A stretch of 64,000 bases of DNA from Streptomyces sp. F001 (GCF_004187715.1 NZ_QZWF01000007.1:248001-312000); one strand, 5' to 3'; counted from the stretch's first letter, positions 32,365 to 41,560 are shown. Translations and numbers: made by a program. The notes: generated by a model not told the origin, from the sequence alone.

Positions 32365-33351
32365 TCAGGAGTCGAGGTCCGGACGCAGCACGAGACGTCT
32401 GCCGCGCAGTTCGCCCCGTTCCAGCCGGGCATGGGCCTCGGCGGCCGCGCTCAGCGGTGCCTCCTCGACCGCCCGGGCGCGCAGACTCCCCCGGGCCAGC
32501 AGCCGGTTCACGGAGCGGGCGACGTCGGCGAGTTCGGCGGTCGTGGCGTGCGAGATGGCGAAGCCGGTGACCGTGGCGTCCTTGAGGTACAGCGGCCCGA
32601 CCGGGAGGACGGGGCGTGCGCGCAGGCCGGCGAGCACCACGATCCGGCCGCGGAAGGCGAGGAGGTCGACCGCGGCCGGCAGGTCGTTCCAGCCGGCGGC
32701 ATCGACGAGGAGATCGATGCCGTCCGGCGCCAGGTCCCGTAGCCGCTGCGGGAGTTCCGGGTCGCGGTAGTCCGCGCAGGCCTGGGCACCGAGCGTCCGG
32801 CAGTACTCCGCGTCGCCGGCACCGGCGGTCGCGATCACCCGGGCGCCGGCCTCGGCGGCGAGTACCACGGCGGCGCTGCCCACGTTTCCGGCGGCTCCCG
32901 CGACGAGGACTCTCTCGCCGGCGCGGAGCCCGCCGTGGGCGAACAGGGCAAGGTGGGCCGTGGCTGCCGGATGCAGCACGGCTGCCGCGTCCGTCGGCGG
33001 CACCGCGTCCGGCAGACGGTAGAGGCGGTCGACCGGCACCAGCGCCTGCTGAGCCGCCGCGCCCTGCCGTCCGGCGTGGCCGAGGCTGTTGCACCACACC
33101 GTGTCCCCGACCGCGAAGCCGGCCACGCCGTCGCCGACGGCGGCGACCGTGCCGACCAGGTCACGGCCGATGACGAACGGGAAGGTCACCGGGGTCCGCC
33201 AGGCCCCGGAGCGGACGAACGTGTCAACCGGGTTGACCGGCGTGGCGAGGACGTCGACCAGCACGTCCGTCGGCCCTCCTCGGGGCGGGGGGAGGTCGCC
33301 GACGCGAATGGCGTCCGCCGGGCCGAGTCGCTCGATGTAGGCAGCCTTCAT
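32365..33351 (-). CDS. Zinc-independent quinone oxidoreductase (MDR superfamily)
   Basis: 328 residues from the ATG at 33351. MKAAYIERLGPADAIRV, the GRDLVGTVAAVG segment and the cofactor loop AGERVLVAGAAGNVGSAAV are of the NADPH:quinone reductase (QOR) branch. The catalytic zinc ligands of alcohol dehydrogenases are absent. Role could be reduction of a quinoid or diazo-quinone intermediate, or a double bond, in the pathway. The first gene of the CreM/E/D run after the terminator at 33421-33448. Confidence 0.85.
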   Translation of the reverse strand: MKAAYIERLGPADAIRVGDLPPPRGGPTDVLVDVLATPVNPVDTFVRSGAWRTPVTFPFVIGRDLVGTVAAVGDGVAGFAVGDTVWCNSLGHAGRQGAAAQQALVPVDRLYRLPDAVPPTDAAAVLHPAATAHLALFAHGGLRAGERVLVAGAAGNVGSAAVVLAAEAGARVIATAGAGDAEYCRTLGAQACADYRDPELPQRLRDLAPDGIDLLVDAAGWNDLPAAVDLLAFRGRIVVLAGLRARPVLPVGPLYLKDATVTGFAISHATTAELADVARSVNRLLARGSLRARAVEEAPLSAAAEAHARLERGELRGRRLVLRPDLDS

Positions 33352-33420
33352 GGGCCGCATGGTGTCATCGCAAGCTGCCGCGGCGCCGTGCGCGCCGCGC
33401 CACTTTGTCACCCGCACGCC

Positions 33421-33448
33421 GGGCGGCCGCCCGGTTGGACGGCCGCCC
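33421..33448. terminator. Hairpin between sugar operon and quinone reductase gene
   Basis: Perfect arms GGGCGGCCG (33421-33429) and complement (33440-33448), ten-base loop, two bases past the stop of the 2,3-dehydratase gene. Confidence 0.6.
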
Positions 33449-33450
33449 TC

Positions 33451-34842
33451 TCACAGGCGTACGGCACTGGAGTTGACGCAGGCCAGCAGGGTGCGGGCCT
33501 GGACGTTGAGGTAATGGCCGTGGGCGGCGAGAGAGTTGAGCTGTCCGACCGTCGCCCAGGTGTAGCCGGGCGGTGGCTCGGACGGCGCGGTGTCCTCGTC
33601 GGCCGCGACGAACAGGTACCGCACGCAGGCGTCCAGGAACCGGCCGCCCTCCTCGGAGTGCACGGCCGAGTAGGGTGCGCCGCCCTGCTCCGCGGCCCGC
33701 AAGGCCGCCGTCAGGAACGGCGGCCGGTCCGCGGCGGGGACCGGCTCCCAGTCGCGTGGGGCGCACTGCACGGTCGGGGCCAGTTCGACCCGGTTCAGGT
33801 ATCCCGCCTCCACGCGCGCGTGCACGAGCAGATGCGGTACGCCGCCCAGGCGCCGGAACAGAAAGGCCGCCACGCCCGTGCCGCACGGCTCGATCAGGGG
33901 CTGGGACCAGCCGGTGACCTCGCGGTTCCCGGCCTCGACGGCGACACCGGTGACCTTGAAGAAGCGGCCGTCGGGGCGGCGGATGCCGTCCGCGTCCCGG
34001 GTCCAGCCCTCGACGTCGGCGAGCGGCATGAGCCGGACGTCGACGTCGTGCCGGGCGCGTTCGGCGGTGAACCAGGAGAGCAGTTCGAGGTCGGAGTGCA
34101 GGGCGCCCGCCTCGGTCTCGGGCAGCGGCAGACAGCCCAGGACGGTACGGGCGTCCATGTTGACGAGGTTGTCCAGCCGCAGCAGCTCGCCGAGCTGGCC
34201 GAGGGTCAGCCAGATGTGGTCGGGGCCGCAGGGAACCTCGGTGTCGGCGGCTTCGACCAGCATGTTGCGGTTGGCCTTGCGGTAGAACCAGGCACCGTGC
34301 TCCGACTGGAGCGAGTCGGCGAGCACCAGGTGGGGCGGGGCGCCCGTGAAGTGCTCCAGGTACTTCACCGACGAACCGGCGTGCACCCGCTGGTAGTTGC
34401 TGCGGGTGGCCTGCACGGTCGGCGAGAGCTGGATCAGGTTGGGGTTCCCGGGCTCCATCTTCGCCTGCATCAGGAAGTGCAGGACGCCGTCGAACTCCTT
34501 GGCGAGGATGCCGAGGATGCCCACCTCCGGCTGGTGGATGACGGGCTGCTGCCAGCTGCCGTACGGCCCCTCGTCGACCCGTGCGGCCAGGCCGCGCACG
34601 GCGAAGAACCGGCCGCTGCGGTGCACGAGGTCACCGGTGTCAGGGGCGAAGGACCACTGCTCGAGCCGGTCCAGCGGCACCCGGCGGACGGTGAAGCGGT
34701 GGGCGCGGGCCCGCTCGGCGAGCCAGCCGGTGACGTCCTCCGTGCGCAGGTGCCGGCCCGCCCCGGTGACGGCGGCGGACCGGGCCAGCCGCGCGGGCAG
34801 GTCCGCCGCGACCCGGGGACGCAGCAGCGCGGCGGTGCTCAT
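33451..34842 (-). CDS. dTDP-4-dehydro-6-deoxyglucose 2,3-dehydratase (TylX3/EvaA-like)
   Basis: 463 residues made of two similar halves of about 220 residues, as in the family: LHFLMQAKMEPGNPNLIQL plus LSPTVQATRSNYQ in the first, and HLLVHARVEAGYLNRVELA with APTVQCAP in the second. RSGRFFAVRG and PDGRFFKVTG repeat likewise. It removes the C-2 hydroxyl and opens the way to 2,6-dideoxysugars, including 3-amino ones. The start overlaps the 4-ketoreductase stop by ATGA. Confidence 0.93.
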   Translation of the reverse strand: MSTAALLRPRVAADLPARLARSAAVTGAGRHLRTEDVTGWLAERARAHRFTVRRVPLDRLEQWSFAPDTGDLVHRSGRFFAVRGLAARVDEGPYGSWQQPVIHQPEVGILGILAKEFDGVLHFLMQAKMEPGNPNLIQLSPTVQATRSNYQRVHAGSSVKYLEHFTGAPPHLVLADSLQSEHGAWFYRKANRNMLVEAADTEVPCGPDHIWLTLGQLGELLRLDNLVNMDARTVLGCLPLPETEAGALHSDLELLSWFTAERARHDVDVRLMPLADVEGWTRDADGIRRPDGRFFKVTGVAVEAGNREVTGWSQPLIEPCGTGVAAFLFRRLGGVPHLLVHARVEAGYLNRVELAPTVQCAPRDWEPVPAADRPPFLTAALRAAEQGGAPYSAVHSEEGGRFLDACVRYLFVAADEDTAPSEPPPGYTWATVGQLNSLAAHGHYLNVQARTLLACVNSSAVRL

Positions 34843-35858
34843 GCCCGGCCTCCCCCGACCGCCTCTGCGGCCGGATCCGTCTGGTCCGCGAGATGGTGCA
34901 CCGTCCGCCGCAGCGCCTCGCCGAGCTCGGTGCGCGGCTCCCAGCCGGTGACGGACCGGAACGCGGAGGCGTCGATGGTGATGCTGCTGAAGTCCCCGGC
35001 CTCGGCGTGCTCGGGCGGCGGCACCGACAGCACCGGTACGCGCGGCCGCCCGGTGCGTACCGCGACGAGGTCGGCGACCTGCTCGAAGACGGGCCCGAGG
35101 GGCCGGCCCTCGCCGGTGCCGAGCAGCCAGTGGCGCCCGGCCAGCGCCTCGGCGTGGTCCAGACCGGCGACCACGGCACGGGCCAGATCGTCGATGTACA
35201 GCAGGTCGCGGCGGACCGTCCCGTCATGCCACATCGTCAGGGGTTCCCCCGCCAGCGCGCGGCGGGCCATCGCCGAGACGACGCCGCGGTCGCGGGCCGT
35301 GGGCCCGGCGCCGGGCCCGAACACGGTGGGCAGCCGCAGCGACGTCCCGCACAGCACACCGCGGGCGTCGGCGTCGAGCAGCAGCCGCTCGGCGGCCAGC
35401 TTCTGACGGTCGTAGGGGCCCTTCGGGCGGTCCGGTTCGGTGCCGTCGAGCACCGCCTTGCCGGTCGGGCCGACCTGGGAGGCGGCGCCGGTGAACACGA
35501 CCTTCGTGCGGGGCCCGGACGAGCGGTCGGCGAGGGTGTCGACGAGGTCGCGGACGAGGCCCACGTTGACCCGCTCGGCGGCCGTGTCGCCGTCCTCGAT
35601 CCGCCAGGTGGCGGTGGCCGAGCTGTACAGCGTGGCGAGGACGACCGCGTCGGCGTCCGCCACGGCGGCGGCCGTCGCGCCCGGCTCGGTGAGGTCGGCG
35701 GCCCGTACCTCGACGTCGGCGCGGGCCCCGGGCGGGACGGCCGCGGGGCGCCGGGAGACCGCCCGGATCCGGACCGGGCGGGCGGCGAGTTCCCGCAGGA
35801 CGGCCGAGCCGACGAAGCCGGTGGCGCCGAGCAGGGCGATGGTGGGGGTCACGGCCAC
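34839..35858 (-). CDS. NDP-hexose 4-ketoreductase (extended SDR)
   Basis: 339 residues. GTG at 35858 with GGAGG seven bases upstream, overlapping the epimerase stop; a GTG at 35852 would give a GTGA overlap but poorer spacing. ALLGATGFVGSAVLREL is the NAD-binding loop; VFTGAASQVG holds a Ser and YDRQKLAAERLL the Tyr-Lys pair. TVRRDLLYIDDLARAVVAGL is typical of deoxysugar 4-ketoreductases (UrdR/LanR class). It sets the C-4 hydroxyl after the dehydratase and aminotransferase steps. Confidence 0.87.
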   Translation of the reverse strand: MAVTPTIALLGATGFVGSAVLRELAARPVRIRAVSRRPAAVPPGARADVEVRAADLTEPGATAAAVADADAVVLATLYSSATATWRIEDGDTAAERVNVGLVRDLVDTLADRSSGPRTKVVFTGAASQVGPTGKAVLDGTEPDRPKGPYDRQKLAAERLLLDADARGVLCGTSLRLPTVFGPGAGPTARDRGVVSAMARRALAGEPLTMWHDGTVRRDLLYIDDLARAVVAGLDHAEALAGRHWLLGTGEGRPLGPVFEQVADLVAVRTGRPRVPVLSVPPPEHAEAGDFSSITIDASAFRSVTGWEPRTELGEALRRTVHHLADQTDPAAEAVGGGRA

Positions 35859-36460
35859 AGCGCGGCCTCCACTTCACGGCAGGTGTCGTAGGCGGGCAGC
35901 AGGCCCTTCTCCCGCGCCTCGGCGAGCGTGGGGGCGCTGCTGTCCCGGGCGGACAGCCGCAGCTCGGGTGCGTCGGGCAGCGGCAGGCCGAGCGCCGCAT
36001 CCAGCGGGGACACCGCCAGTTCGTGCTCGGGGACGTACCCCTGCGACATCACGTACACGACGATCGAGTCGTCCTGCTGGGACAGGAAGGCGTGGCCGAC
36101 GCCGACCGGGATGTACAGCGCACGGCAGTCCGCGCCGCTGAGCTCGGTGGCCTCCCACCGGCCGAAGGTGGGCGACCCCACCCTGAGGTCGACGAGGAAG
36201 TCCAGCACCCGTCCGTACGGGCAGTAGACGTACTTGGCCCGGCCGGGCGGGGTGGCGGTGTAGTGGATGCCGCGGAGCACCCCGCGGGCGGACATGTTGT
36301 GGCTGATGTCCTTGACCGGGAACAGCGGCCGGTCCAGGGCCGCTGTGAACGTGGCCTCCTGGTACGGCGATGCGAAGCATCCCCGGTCGTCCCCGAAGAC
36401 CTGGGGGGTGAACTCGCGGACGCCCTCGATGGCCGGCGTGCGCACCTGCATGACGCTCAC
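35849..36460 (-). CDS. dTDP-4-dehydro-6-deoxyhexose 3,5-epimerase (RmlC-like)
   Basis: 203 residues. GTG at 36460 overlaps the rmlA stop as GTGA and has AAGGAG upstream. Cupin fold with DDRGCFASPYQEA, catalytic His in RGVLRGIHYTATPPG, Lys in RAKYVYCPYGRVLDF and the Tyr of AFLSQQDDSIVVYVMS. Such enzymes turn the D-configured 4-keto sugar to L. This suggests at least one L-sugar in the product. Confidence 0.92.
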   Translation of the reverse strand: MSVMQVRTPAIEGVREFTPQVFGDDRGCFASPYQEATFTAALDRPLFPVKDISHNMSARGVLRGIHYTATPPGRAKYVYCPYGRVLDFLVDLRVGSPTFGRWEATELSGADCRALYIPVGVGHAFLSQQDDSIVVYVMSQGYVPEHELAVSPLDAALGLPLPDAPELRLSARDSSAPTLAEAREKGLLPAYDTCREVEAALWP

Positions 36461-37338
36461 TCGCTCTTCTCCTTGGCAGTGGTGATCTCCAGCAGGTACT
36501 GGCCGTACGGCGAGTGGGACAGGGCCAGTCCGAGCCGGTGGCAGGTGTCGGCGTCGATGTAGCCCATGCGCCAGGCGATCTCCTCGATGCAGCCGATGCG
36601 CACGCCCTGTCTGCGGGAGAGGATCTGCACGTACTGGCCGGCCTCGGTGAGCGCGTCGTGGGTGCCGGTGTCGAGCCAGACGAAGCCCCTGCCCAGCTGG
36701 ACGAACTCGGCCTTCCCGCGCTCCAGATAGGCCCGGTTGACGTCGGTGATCTCCAGTTCGCCGCGGTCGGAGGGGCGCAGCCCGCGGGCGATGTCGACGA
36801 CGTCGTTGTCGTAGAAGTACAGCCCCGTGACGGCCAGGTTGGAGCGCGGTGCCTCGGGCTTCTCCTCCAGGCGCAGGAGACGGCCGGCGGCGTCCACCTC
36901 GCCGACCCCGTACCGCTCGGGGTCGCCGACCGGGTAGCCGAACAGGACGCAGCCGTCGATGTCCCGCGCGCTGGTGCGCAGGATCTCGCCGAAGCCCGGC
37001 CCGTGGAAGAGGTTGTCGCCGAGGACCAGCGCGACGGAGTCGTCGCCGATGTGCTCGGCGCCGACGACGAAGGCGTCGGCGATGCCCCGGGGTTTGTCCT
37101 GTTCGGCGTAGGTGAGCCGCAGTCCGAGCCGGGAGCCGTCGCCGAGCAGCCGCTGGAAGCCCGGGACGTCCTGCGGGGCGGCGATGATCTGGATCTCGGT
37201 GATGCCGGCCAGCATCAGCACGGACAGCGGATAGTAGATCATGGGCTTGTCGTAGACCGGCAGCATCTGTTTCGAGACGCCCAGCGTGATCGGATACAGC
37301 CGGGTCCCGTGGCCGCCGGCCAGGATGATCCCCTTCAT
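36457..37338 (-). CDS. rmlA: Glucose-1-phosphate thymidylyltransferase
   Basis: 293 residues from the ATG at 37338 (overlap with the isocyanide synthase stop). The pyrophosphorylase loop is KGIILAGGHGTRLYPIT, followed by GVSKQMLPVYDKPMIYYPLS, ALVLGDNLFHGPGF and the C-terminal RQGVRIGCIEEIAWRMGYI. It makes dTDP-glucose for RmlB (49585-50604). It lies in a tightly overlapped operon with epimerase, reductase and dehydratase. Confidence 0.96.
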   Translation of the reverse strand: MKGIILAGGHGTRLYPITLGVSKQMLPVYDKPMIYYPLSVLMLAGITEIQIIAAPQDVPGFQRLLGDGSRLGLRLTYAEQDKPRGIADAFVVGAEHIGDDSVALVLGDNLFHGPGFGEILRTSARDIDGCVLFGYPVGDPERYGVGEVDAAGRLLRLEEKPEAPRSNLAVTGLYFYDNDVVDIARGLRPSDRGELEITDVNRAYLERGKAEFVQLGRGFVWLDTGTHDALTEAGQYVQILSRRQGVRIGCIEEIAWRMGYIDADTCHRLGLALSHSPYGQYLLEITTAKEKSE

Positions 37339-38321
37339 GCGCCGGTCCCCTCGGCCGCCCCGTCGGCAGCCGTCGCCTCGAAGTGGCTCGGCCGGCCGTC
37401 CTCGTACACCTCGCGGCCCAGGCGCTCGGCGTCCCGGCGGTGCATCAGCTGCCAGGTGCCGTCGGCGTGCCGGAGCACCACGGAGTGCCACGGTGTGGTC
37501 CACACGTCGGCCGCGCCGACCAGCCGGATACCGAACTTGGCCTCACCGCGGCTCTGCGGGTGGATGGACAGCCGGACGTTGCGCGGGTGGTGCTCGGCGA
37601 TCAGCTCGCCCCAGGCCCGGCTGCGGACGATGACCTCGTAGGCGCGGCGGCGGCAGTCCCGCTGGAGCGCCGAGCGGGAGCCGTCCCACTCGGCCACGTC
37701 CTCCATCAGGAACTTGGTGATGCCGCGGTACATGCGCAGGGTGGACTCGTCGCTGCGCACCTCCTCGCGGAGTTCCTCGACCGACGGGCCGAGGGTCTCG
37801 GCGGCGACCTTGCGCTTCTCGTCGTACGACAGGTCGGGGCCGTAGACGTCCTTCAGGTCGAAGGTGTCGAGATACGCGGAGAGGCCCTCGGCGCGGATCA
37901 TCGCGCGCAGCTCGCTGCCGTAGGCGTCGATGTGCTCGTCGGGGACGCCGATGACGTCACCGAAGATATGTCCGTCGGAGCAGATCAGGATCTTCGCGCC
38001 GGGGGCGTAGACCTTGGCGATCTCCGCGCACAGGGAGCCCAGGAAGCGCAGCGCCAGCCGCTCCCCGTGGTCCGGTAAGTGGCTGAGGACCTTGTCCGGG
38101 TTGGGTGACTTGCAGGGGAAGCCGGGCAGGCTGAAGATCACCGGTTCGTCCCGCCGGACGAAGTCGCCTATCTGGCGCAGCTGCTCCGGGAAGTCGTGGG
38201 CGGTGTCCAGGTGCGGATCGGGCTCGGCGGCCCTGCGGTGCGGGAGCAGCAGTTCCAGGATCTCGCGGCTGACGCGTTCGGCCGCGGAGGCGTGGGTGAA
38301 GGTGGTGGACATCTGGGACAT
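37335..38321 (-). CDS. Isocyanide synthase (PvcA/IsnA, DIT1 family)
   Basis: 328 residues. DIT1/PvcA family features: VIFSLPGFPCKSPNPDKVL, ILICSDGHIFGDVIGVPDEH, TFDLKDVYGPDLSYDEKR, YRGITKFLMEDVAEW and VRLSIHPQS. The family converts the amino group of L-Tyr or L-Trp into an isonitrile using a carbon of ribulose 5-phosphate. The stop overlaps the rmlA start by ATGA, so it belongs to the sugar operon. No PvcB-type Fe/2-oxoglutarate decarboxylase is in the window; two P450s lie just upstream instead and might act on the isonitrile acid. Substrate (Tyr or Trp) cannot be told by eye. Confidence 0.87.
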   Translation of the reverse strand: MSQMSTTFTHASAAERVSREILELLLPHRRAAEPDPHLDTAHDFPEQLRQIGDFVRRDEPVIFSLPGFPCKSPNPDKVLSHLPDHGERLALRFLGSLCAEIAKVYAPGAKILICSDGHIFGDVIGVPDEHIDAYGSELRAMIRAEGLSAYLDTFDLKDVYGPDLSYDEKRKVAAETLGPSVEELREEVRSDESTLRMYRGITKFLMEDVAEWDGSRSALQRDCRRRAYEVIVRSRAWGELIAEHHPRNVRLSIHPQSRGEAKFGIRLVGAADVWTTPWHSVVLRHADGTWQLMHRRDAERLGREVYEDGRPSHFEATAADGAAEGTGA

Positions 38322-38414
38322 GGGTCATCGACTCGCTTCCGCTGAAGGCTGGACGCAGAGATGCCGTCGGGTGGCAGTTCTGCGGTACGTGGCCGGGAGA
38401 CGGCGGCCGGACGC

Positions 38415-39725
38415 TCAGTTCGTCCGGTGCCGTACGGGGCAGCCGGTGGCCGGGGATGCCTCCGAGGTGCCGTAGGAGACGGGCAGTTGGTTGACGCCAC
38501 GCGCGAGGACGGCGCCGATCCACTCGAGGTCCTGGTCCGCGACGGCGAGTCGCAGTCCGGGCAGCCGGGTGAGCAGCGCGCGCAGGGCGATCTGGAGTTC
38601 GATACGGGCAAGGGAGGCACCCGGGCAGAAGTGGATGCCGTGGCCGAAGGCCAGGTGCGGGTTGGGTGTGCGGTCCAGGTCGAGGGTGTCGGCGTCGGGG
38701 AACCGTTCCGGGTCGCGGTTGGCGGCGCTCAGCGACACGATGACCGAGTCGCCGGCCGGGATGCGGGTGCCGAAGAGGTCGGCGTCCTCGGCGAAGAACC
38801 GCCAGGTGGTGAGCTCGAAGGCGCTGTCGTAGCGCAGGAGTTCCTCCACGGCCCGGGCGAGCAGCCCCTGCTCGCCCGTCTCCCCGTCCCGCACGGCGTC
38901 CTGCAGCCGCTGCAGCTCGGCGGGGTGGCGCAGCAGGGCCACGAGGGCGGTGGTGATCTGGTTGGTCACCGGTTCCTGTCCGGCGACCAGCAGCTGGAAG
39001 ACGACGGAGTCGCGCTCCTCCTTGCTGATCGCGCCCTCCTCACACGCCACGACGAGCTTGGTGAGCAGGTCGTCGCCGGGGTTTCGGCGCTTGTCCTCGG
39101 TGACCTCGGCGATATAGCCCTGCAGCCCGCGCAGGCGCCCCTCGTACACCGGCCGCTGCGGGTCGGTGGGACCGACGGGCTGCACGACCTTGCCCCAGTC
39201 GCGGTCGAACCGCGCCGCCAGGGCCTCGGGCAGGCCGATCACTTCGGCGAGGACGCGGAAGGGGAAGTGCGCGGCGAAGGCGCCGACGACGTCGATCTCC
39301 CCGGCCTCCCCGGTATCGGGGGTGTCGAGGGCCGCGTCGAGCAGTTCGGTGGCGATCTCCTCGAACCGGGGCCGCATGCGCTCGACATGGCGGGGAGCGA
39401 ACGCCTCGGTGACCATTTTCCGCATCACCGTGTGCTTCGGCGGGTCCTGGTGCAGCAGATGGACCTGGAGCTGTGAGTGCTGCGGTTCCGGCATGATGGC
39501 GGCGCGCTCGCGCCAGGCGCTGTTGCCGAGGTCGTGGTTCTTGCCGAGACGGTCGTCGTTCAGCGCGCTGTGCGCGGCCTCGTAGCCGGTGACCAGCCAT
39601 GCGTTGACGCCGCTGGGGAAGTTGACCCGGTGCACCGGGCCCTCCTCGCGGAGCTTTCGGTACAGCGGGTACGGGTCGGTCTTGTACTCCTTGCCGTAGA
39701 GGGGCAGCGGTTCGGAGTTCGGCAT
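38415..39725 (-). CDS. Cytochrome P450, copy 1
   Basis: 436 residues from the ATG at 39725 (GGAAGGAAG site). Haem loop FGHGIHFCPGASLAR, ExxR in VEELLRYDS, and PPKHTVMRKMV. In the I-helix, FQLLVAGQEPVTNQ has Pro where most P450s have the Thr of the acid-alcohol pair, as in some dehydrating or coupling P450s. It has 76 bases to the ferredoxin upstream and 93 to the isocyanide synthase downstream. Likely acts on the isonitrile or aryl part; reaction unknown. Confidence 0.92.
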   Translation of the reverse strand: MPNSEPLPLYGKEYKTDPYPLYRKLREEGPVHRVNFPSGVNAWLVTGYEAAHSALNDDRLGKNHDLGNSAWRERAAIMPEPQHSQLQVHLLHQDPPKHTVMRKMVTEAFAPRHVERMRPRFEEIATELLDAALDTPDTGEAGEIDVVGAFAAHFPFRVLAEVIGLPEALAARFDRDWGKVVQPVGPTDPQRPVYEGRLRGLQGYIAEVTEDKRRNPGDDLLTKLVVACEEGAISKEERDSVVFQLLVAGQEPVTNQITTALVALLRHPAELQRLQDAVRDGETGEQGLLARAVEELLRYDSAFELTTWRFFAEDADLFGTRIPAGDSVIVSLSAANRDPERFPDADTLDLDRTPNPHLAFGHGIHFCPGASLARIELQIALRALLTRLPGLRLAVADQDLEWIGAVLARGVNQLPVSYGTSEASPATGCPVRHRTN

Positions 39726-39801
39726 GGCAGGGTGCTTCCTTCCTGAGGGAAAGGCGGGCACGGGAATCACGGGGATTCCCGGGTTCTTCTCGACCGCCCG
39801 G

Positions 39802-40077
39802 TCACTGCTGCGGCGCGATGATCTCGCCGGTGCGCGCGTCGCGTACCGTGATCGCCTCCATGGGGCAGATCTCCGCGGCGTCGATCACGCGGGCGTCCGG
39901 GTCGGTCAGCTCGGCCACCGGCCGGGCCCGGCCGGCGTCCAGGCGCAGCCGGCCGTGCGCGGTGGCGAGGCACAGACCGGAGCCGGCACAGGCGTACCGG
40001 TCCACTTCGAGCAGCCACTGGGCCCGGTCTCCGGTGCGGGTCTCGCCTCGCTCACCCGGGCCGGACGGCACCGCCAT
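39802..40077 (-). CDS. Ferredoxin, [3Fe-4S] type
   Basis: 91 residues from the ATG at 40077, which overlaps the preceding P450 stop as TGATG. A longer frame exists but lies inside the P450 gene. Cluster ligands are CAGSGLC and EICPMEAI, three cysteines with the fourth position non-Cys, as in P450-partner ferredoxins of actinomycetes. It should carry electrons to one or both flanking P450s. Confidence 0.88.
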   Translation of the reverse strand: MAVPSGPGERGETRTGDRAQWLLEVDRYACAGSGLCLATAHGRLRLDAGRARPVAELTDPDARVIDAAEICPMEAITVRDARTGEIIAPQQ

Positions 40078-41291
40078 CACCATGTGACCAGCAGGGATTC
40101 CGGGGCGCGTGCGATCAGGCCGGGCTTCCACGGGACGTCGTCCACCGAGCCCGCGAGGCGCAGGCCGGGGAACCGGTCGAGCAGTCCGCCGATCGCCGCC
40201 TTGAGTTCGGCGCGGGCGAGGGCCGCTCCGAGGCAGTAGTGAATGCCGTGGCCGAAACCGAGATGCGGATTGCGCTCACGGTCGAAGCGGATGGTCTCCG
40301 GGTCCTCGAAAACCCGCTCGTCGCGGTCGCCCGCGGCCCGCTGGAAGATGACCGTCTCGCCCTTACGGATGAGAACCCCGCCGATCTCGACGTCCTCGGA
40401 GGCCCGGCGCGGGAAACTGCCCGTCGAGCGCAGCGGAATGATGCGCAGCATTTCCTCGATGGCGGGGTCCAACAGGTTGCGGTCAGCCAGGAGTTGTTCG
40501 TAGAGATCATGCTGGGCCAGCAGCAGGAACGACACGTTGGAGATCATGCTGAGCGAGGTCTCGTGACCGGCCATGAGAATGCCGATTCCGGTCCGGACGG
40601 CCTCTACCTCCGTCATCTGCCCGGCGTCCAGCGCCTCGATGAGGACGGAGATCAGATCGTCGGAGGGACTGGCCCGGCGTATGGAGATCAGCTTGCGCAG
40701 GAATTGCTCGAGTCCGTCCCGGGCCTCGTTCACCTCCTCCCTGGTGTGTGCGGAGGTGGCCACGAAGACATCGGAGTACCTGCGGAATTCCGCCCGTTCC
40801 TCGTAAGGGACGCCGAACAGCTCCACGATCATGCGGACCGGAAGCGGAATCGCCAGCCGCTGTACGAGATCGCCGGGCGGGCCGGCCTCCTCCATCGCGT
40901 CGAGTTCCGTGGTGACCAGCTCCCGCATCCGGTCGGTGAGGTCCGAGACGATGCGCGGCCGGAACGCGTGCGCGACGATCTTGCGCATCTTTCCGTGGTC
41001 CGGCGGGTCCATGCTGAGCAGGTTCCCGGGGCGCAGCGGCAGGGGCGTGACCCGCGCGGTGTCGGGTTCCGTGGCCCAGCGGGAGCTGAACCGGGGGTCG
41101 GCGAGGAACTCCTTGATCTCGTGGTATCCGGTGATCAGCCAGGCCTCACCGCCGTACGGCATGGTGACCCGGGACACCGGCTCGGTCCGGCACAGCTCCA
41201 GGTAACGGGGATTCAGTTCTAGCCGGACCACGGGACCGAAAGGGTACTGCGGAGGCCTGGAAGTGTCTTTGGCCGTATCCGTGACGGTCAC
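40077..41291 (-). CDS. Cytochrome P450, copy 2 (CYP105/107-like)
   Basis: 404 residues from the GTG at 41291, preceded by AAGGGGGA. I-helix LMAGHETSLSMI with the normal Glu-Thr pair, ExxR in IEEMLRIIPLR, haem loop FGHGIHYCLGAALAR. First gene of the run P450, ferredoxin, P450, isocyanide synthase and sugar genes. Standard monooxygenase chemistry is expected. Confidence 0.93.
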   Translation of the reverse strand: MTVTDTAKDTSRPPQYPFGPVVRLELNPRYLELCRTEPVSRVTMPYGGEAWLITGYHEIKEFLADPRFSSRWATEPDTARVTPLPLRPGNLLSMDPPDHGKMRKIVAHAFRPRIVSDLTDRMRELVTTELDAMEEAGPPGDLVQRLAIPLPVRMIVELFGVPYEERAEFRRYSDVFVATSAHTREEVNEARDGLEQFLRKLISIRRASPSDDLISVLIEALDAGQMTEVEAVRTGIGILMAGHETSLSMISNVSFLLLAQHDLYEQLLADRNLLDPAIEEMLRIIPLRSTGSFPRRASEDVEIGGVLIRKGETVIFQRAAGDRDERVFEDPETIRFDRERNPHLGFGHGIHYCLGAALARAELKAAIGGLLDRFPGLRLAGSVDDVPWKPGLIARAPESLLVTW

Positions 41292-41560
41292 GGCATTCCC
41301 CCTTCTGTGAATGGTCCGTCGCATGCGGAAACTGCGGAGCCGTTGCACTCGAGTGGTGGCGGTCTCGACGCATGACCCGGGTAGGGGTCCGCGGAATTCC
41401 GGCAGCGAGGACCAAAAGATCTGACGAAAGCTCTTCGAGCAGGACTGGCCGGTCGTCGGTCAACGGCATGGCGACCGCGTCGCACTCAGCCTGTCGCTCG
41501 GGGATCCTCTCACAGAAACCATCAGGCGGAAGGTGTTCGAAATCGAGGCTCGTATTCCAC
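41292..41560. promoter_or_regulatory. Promoter region of the P450-isocyanide-sugar operon, 269 bases
   Basis: Lies between the terminator of the ABC exporter genes and the P450 start. AT-richer segments occur near 41400-41430. No ORF with coding bias and no perfect palindrome were seen, so the operator is not located. Confidence 0.45.

Noticed and set aside
32935..35406. 823-residue plus-strand frame
   Set aside because: Antisense of the quinone reductase and sugar genes.
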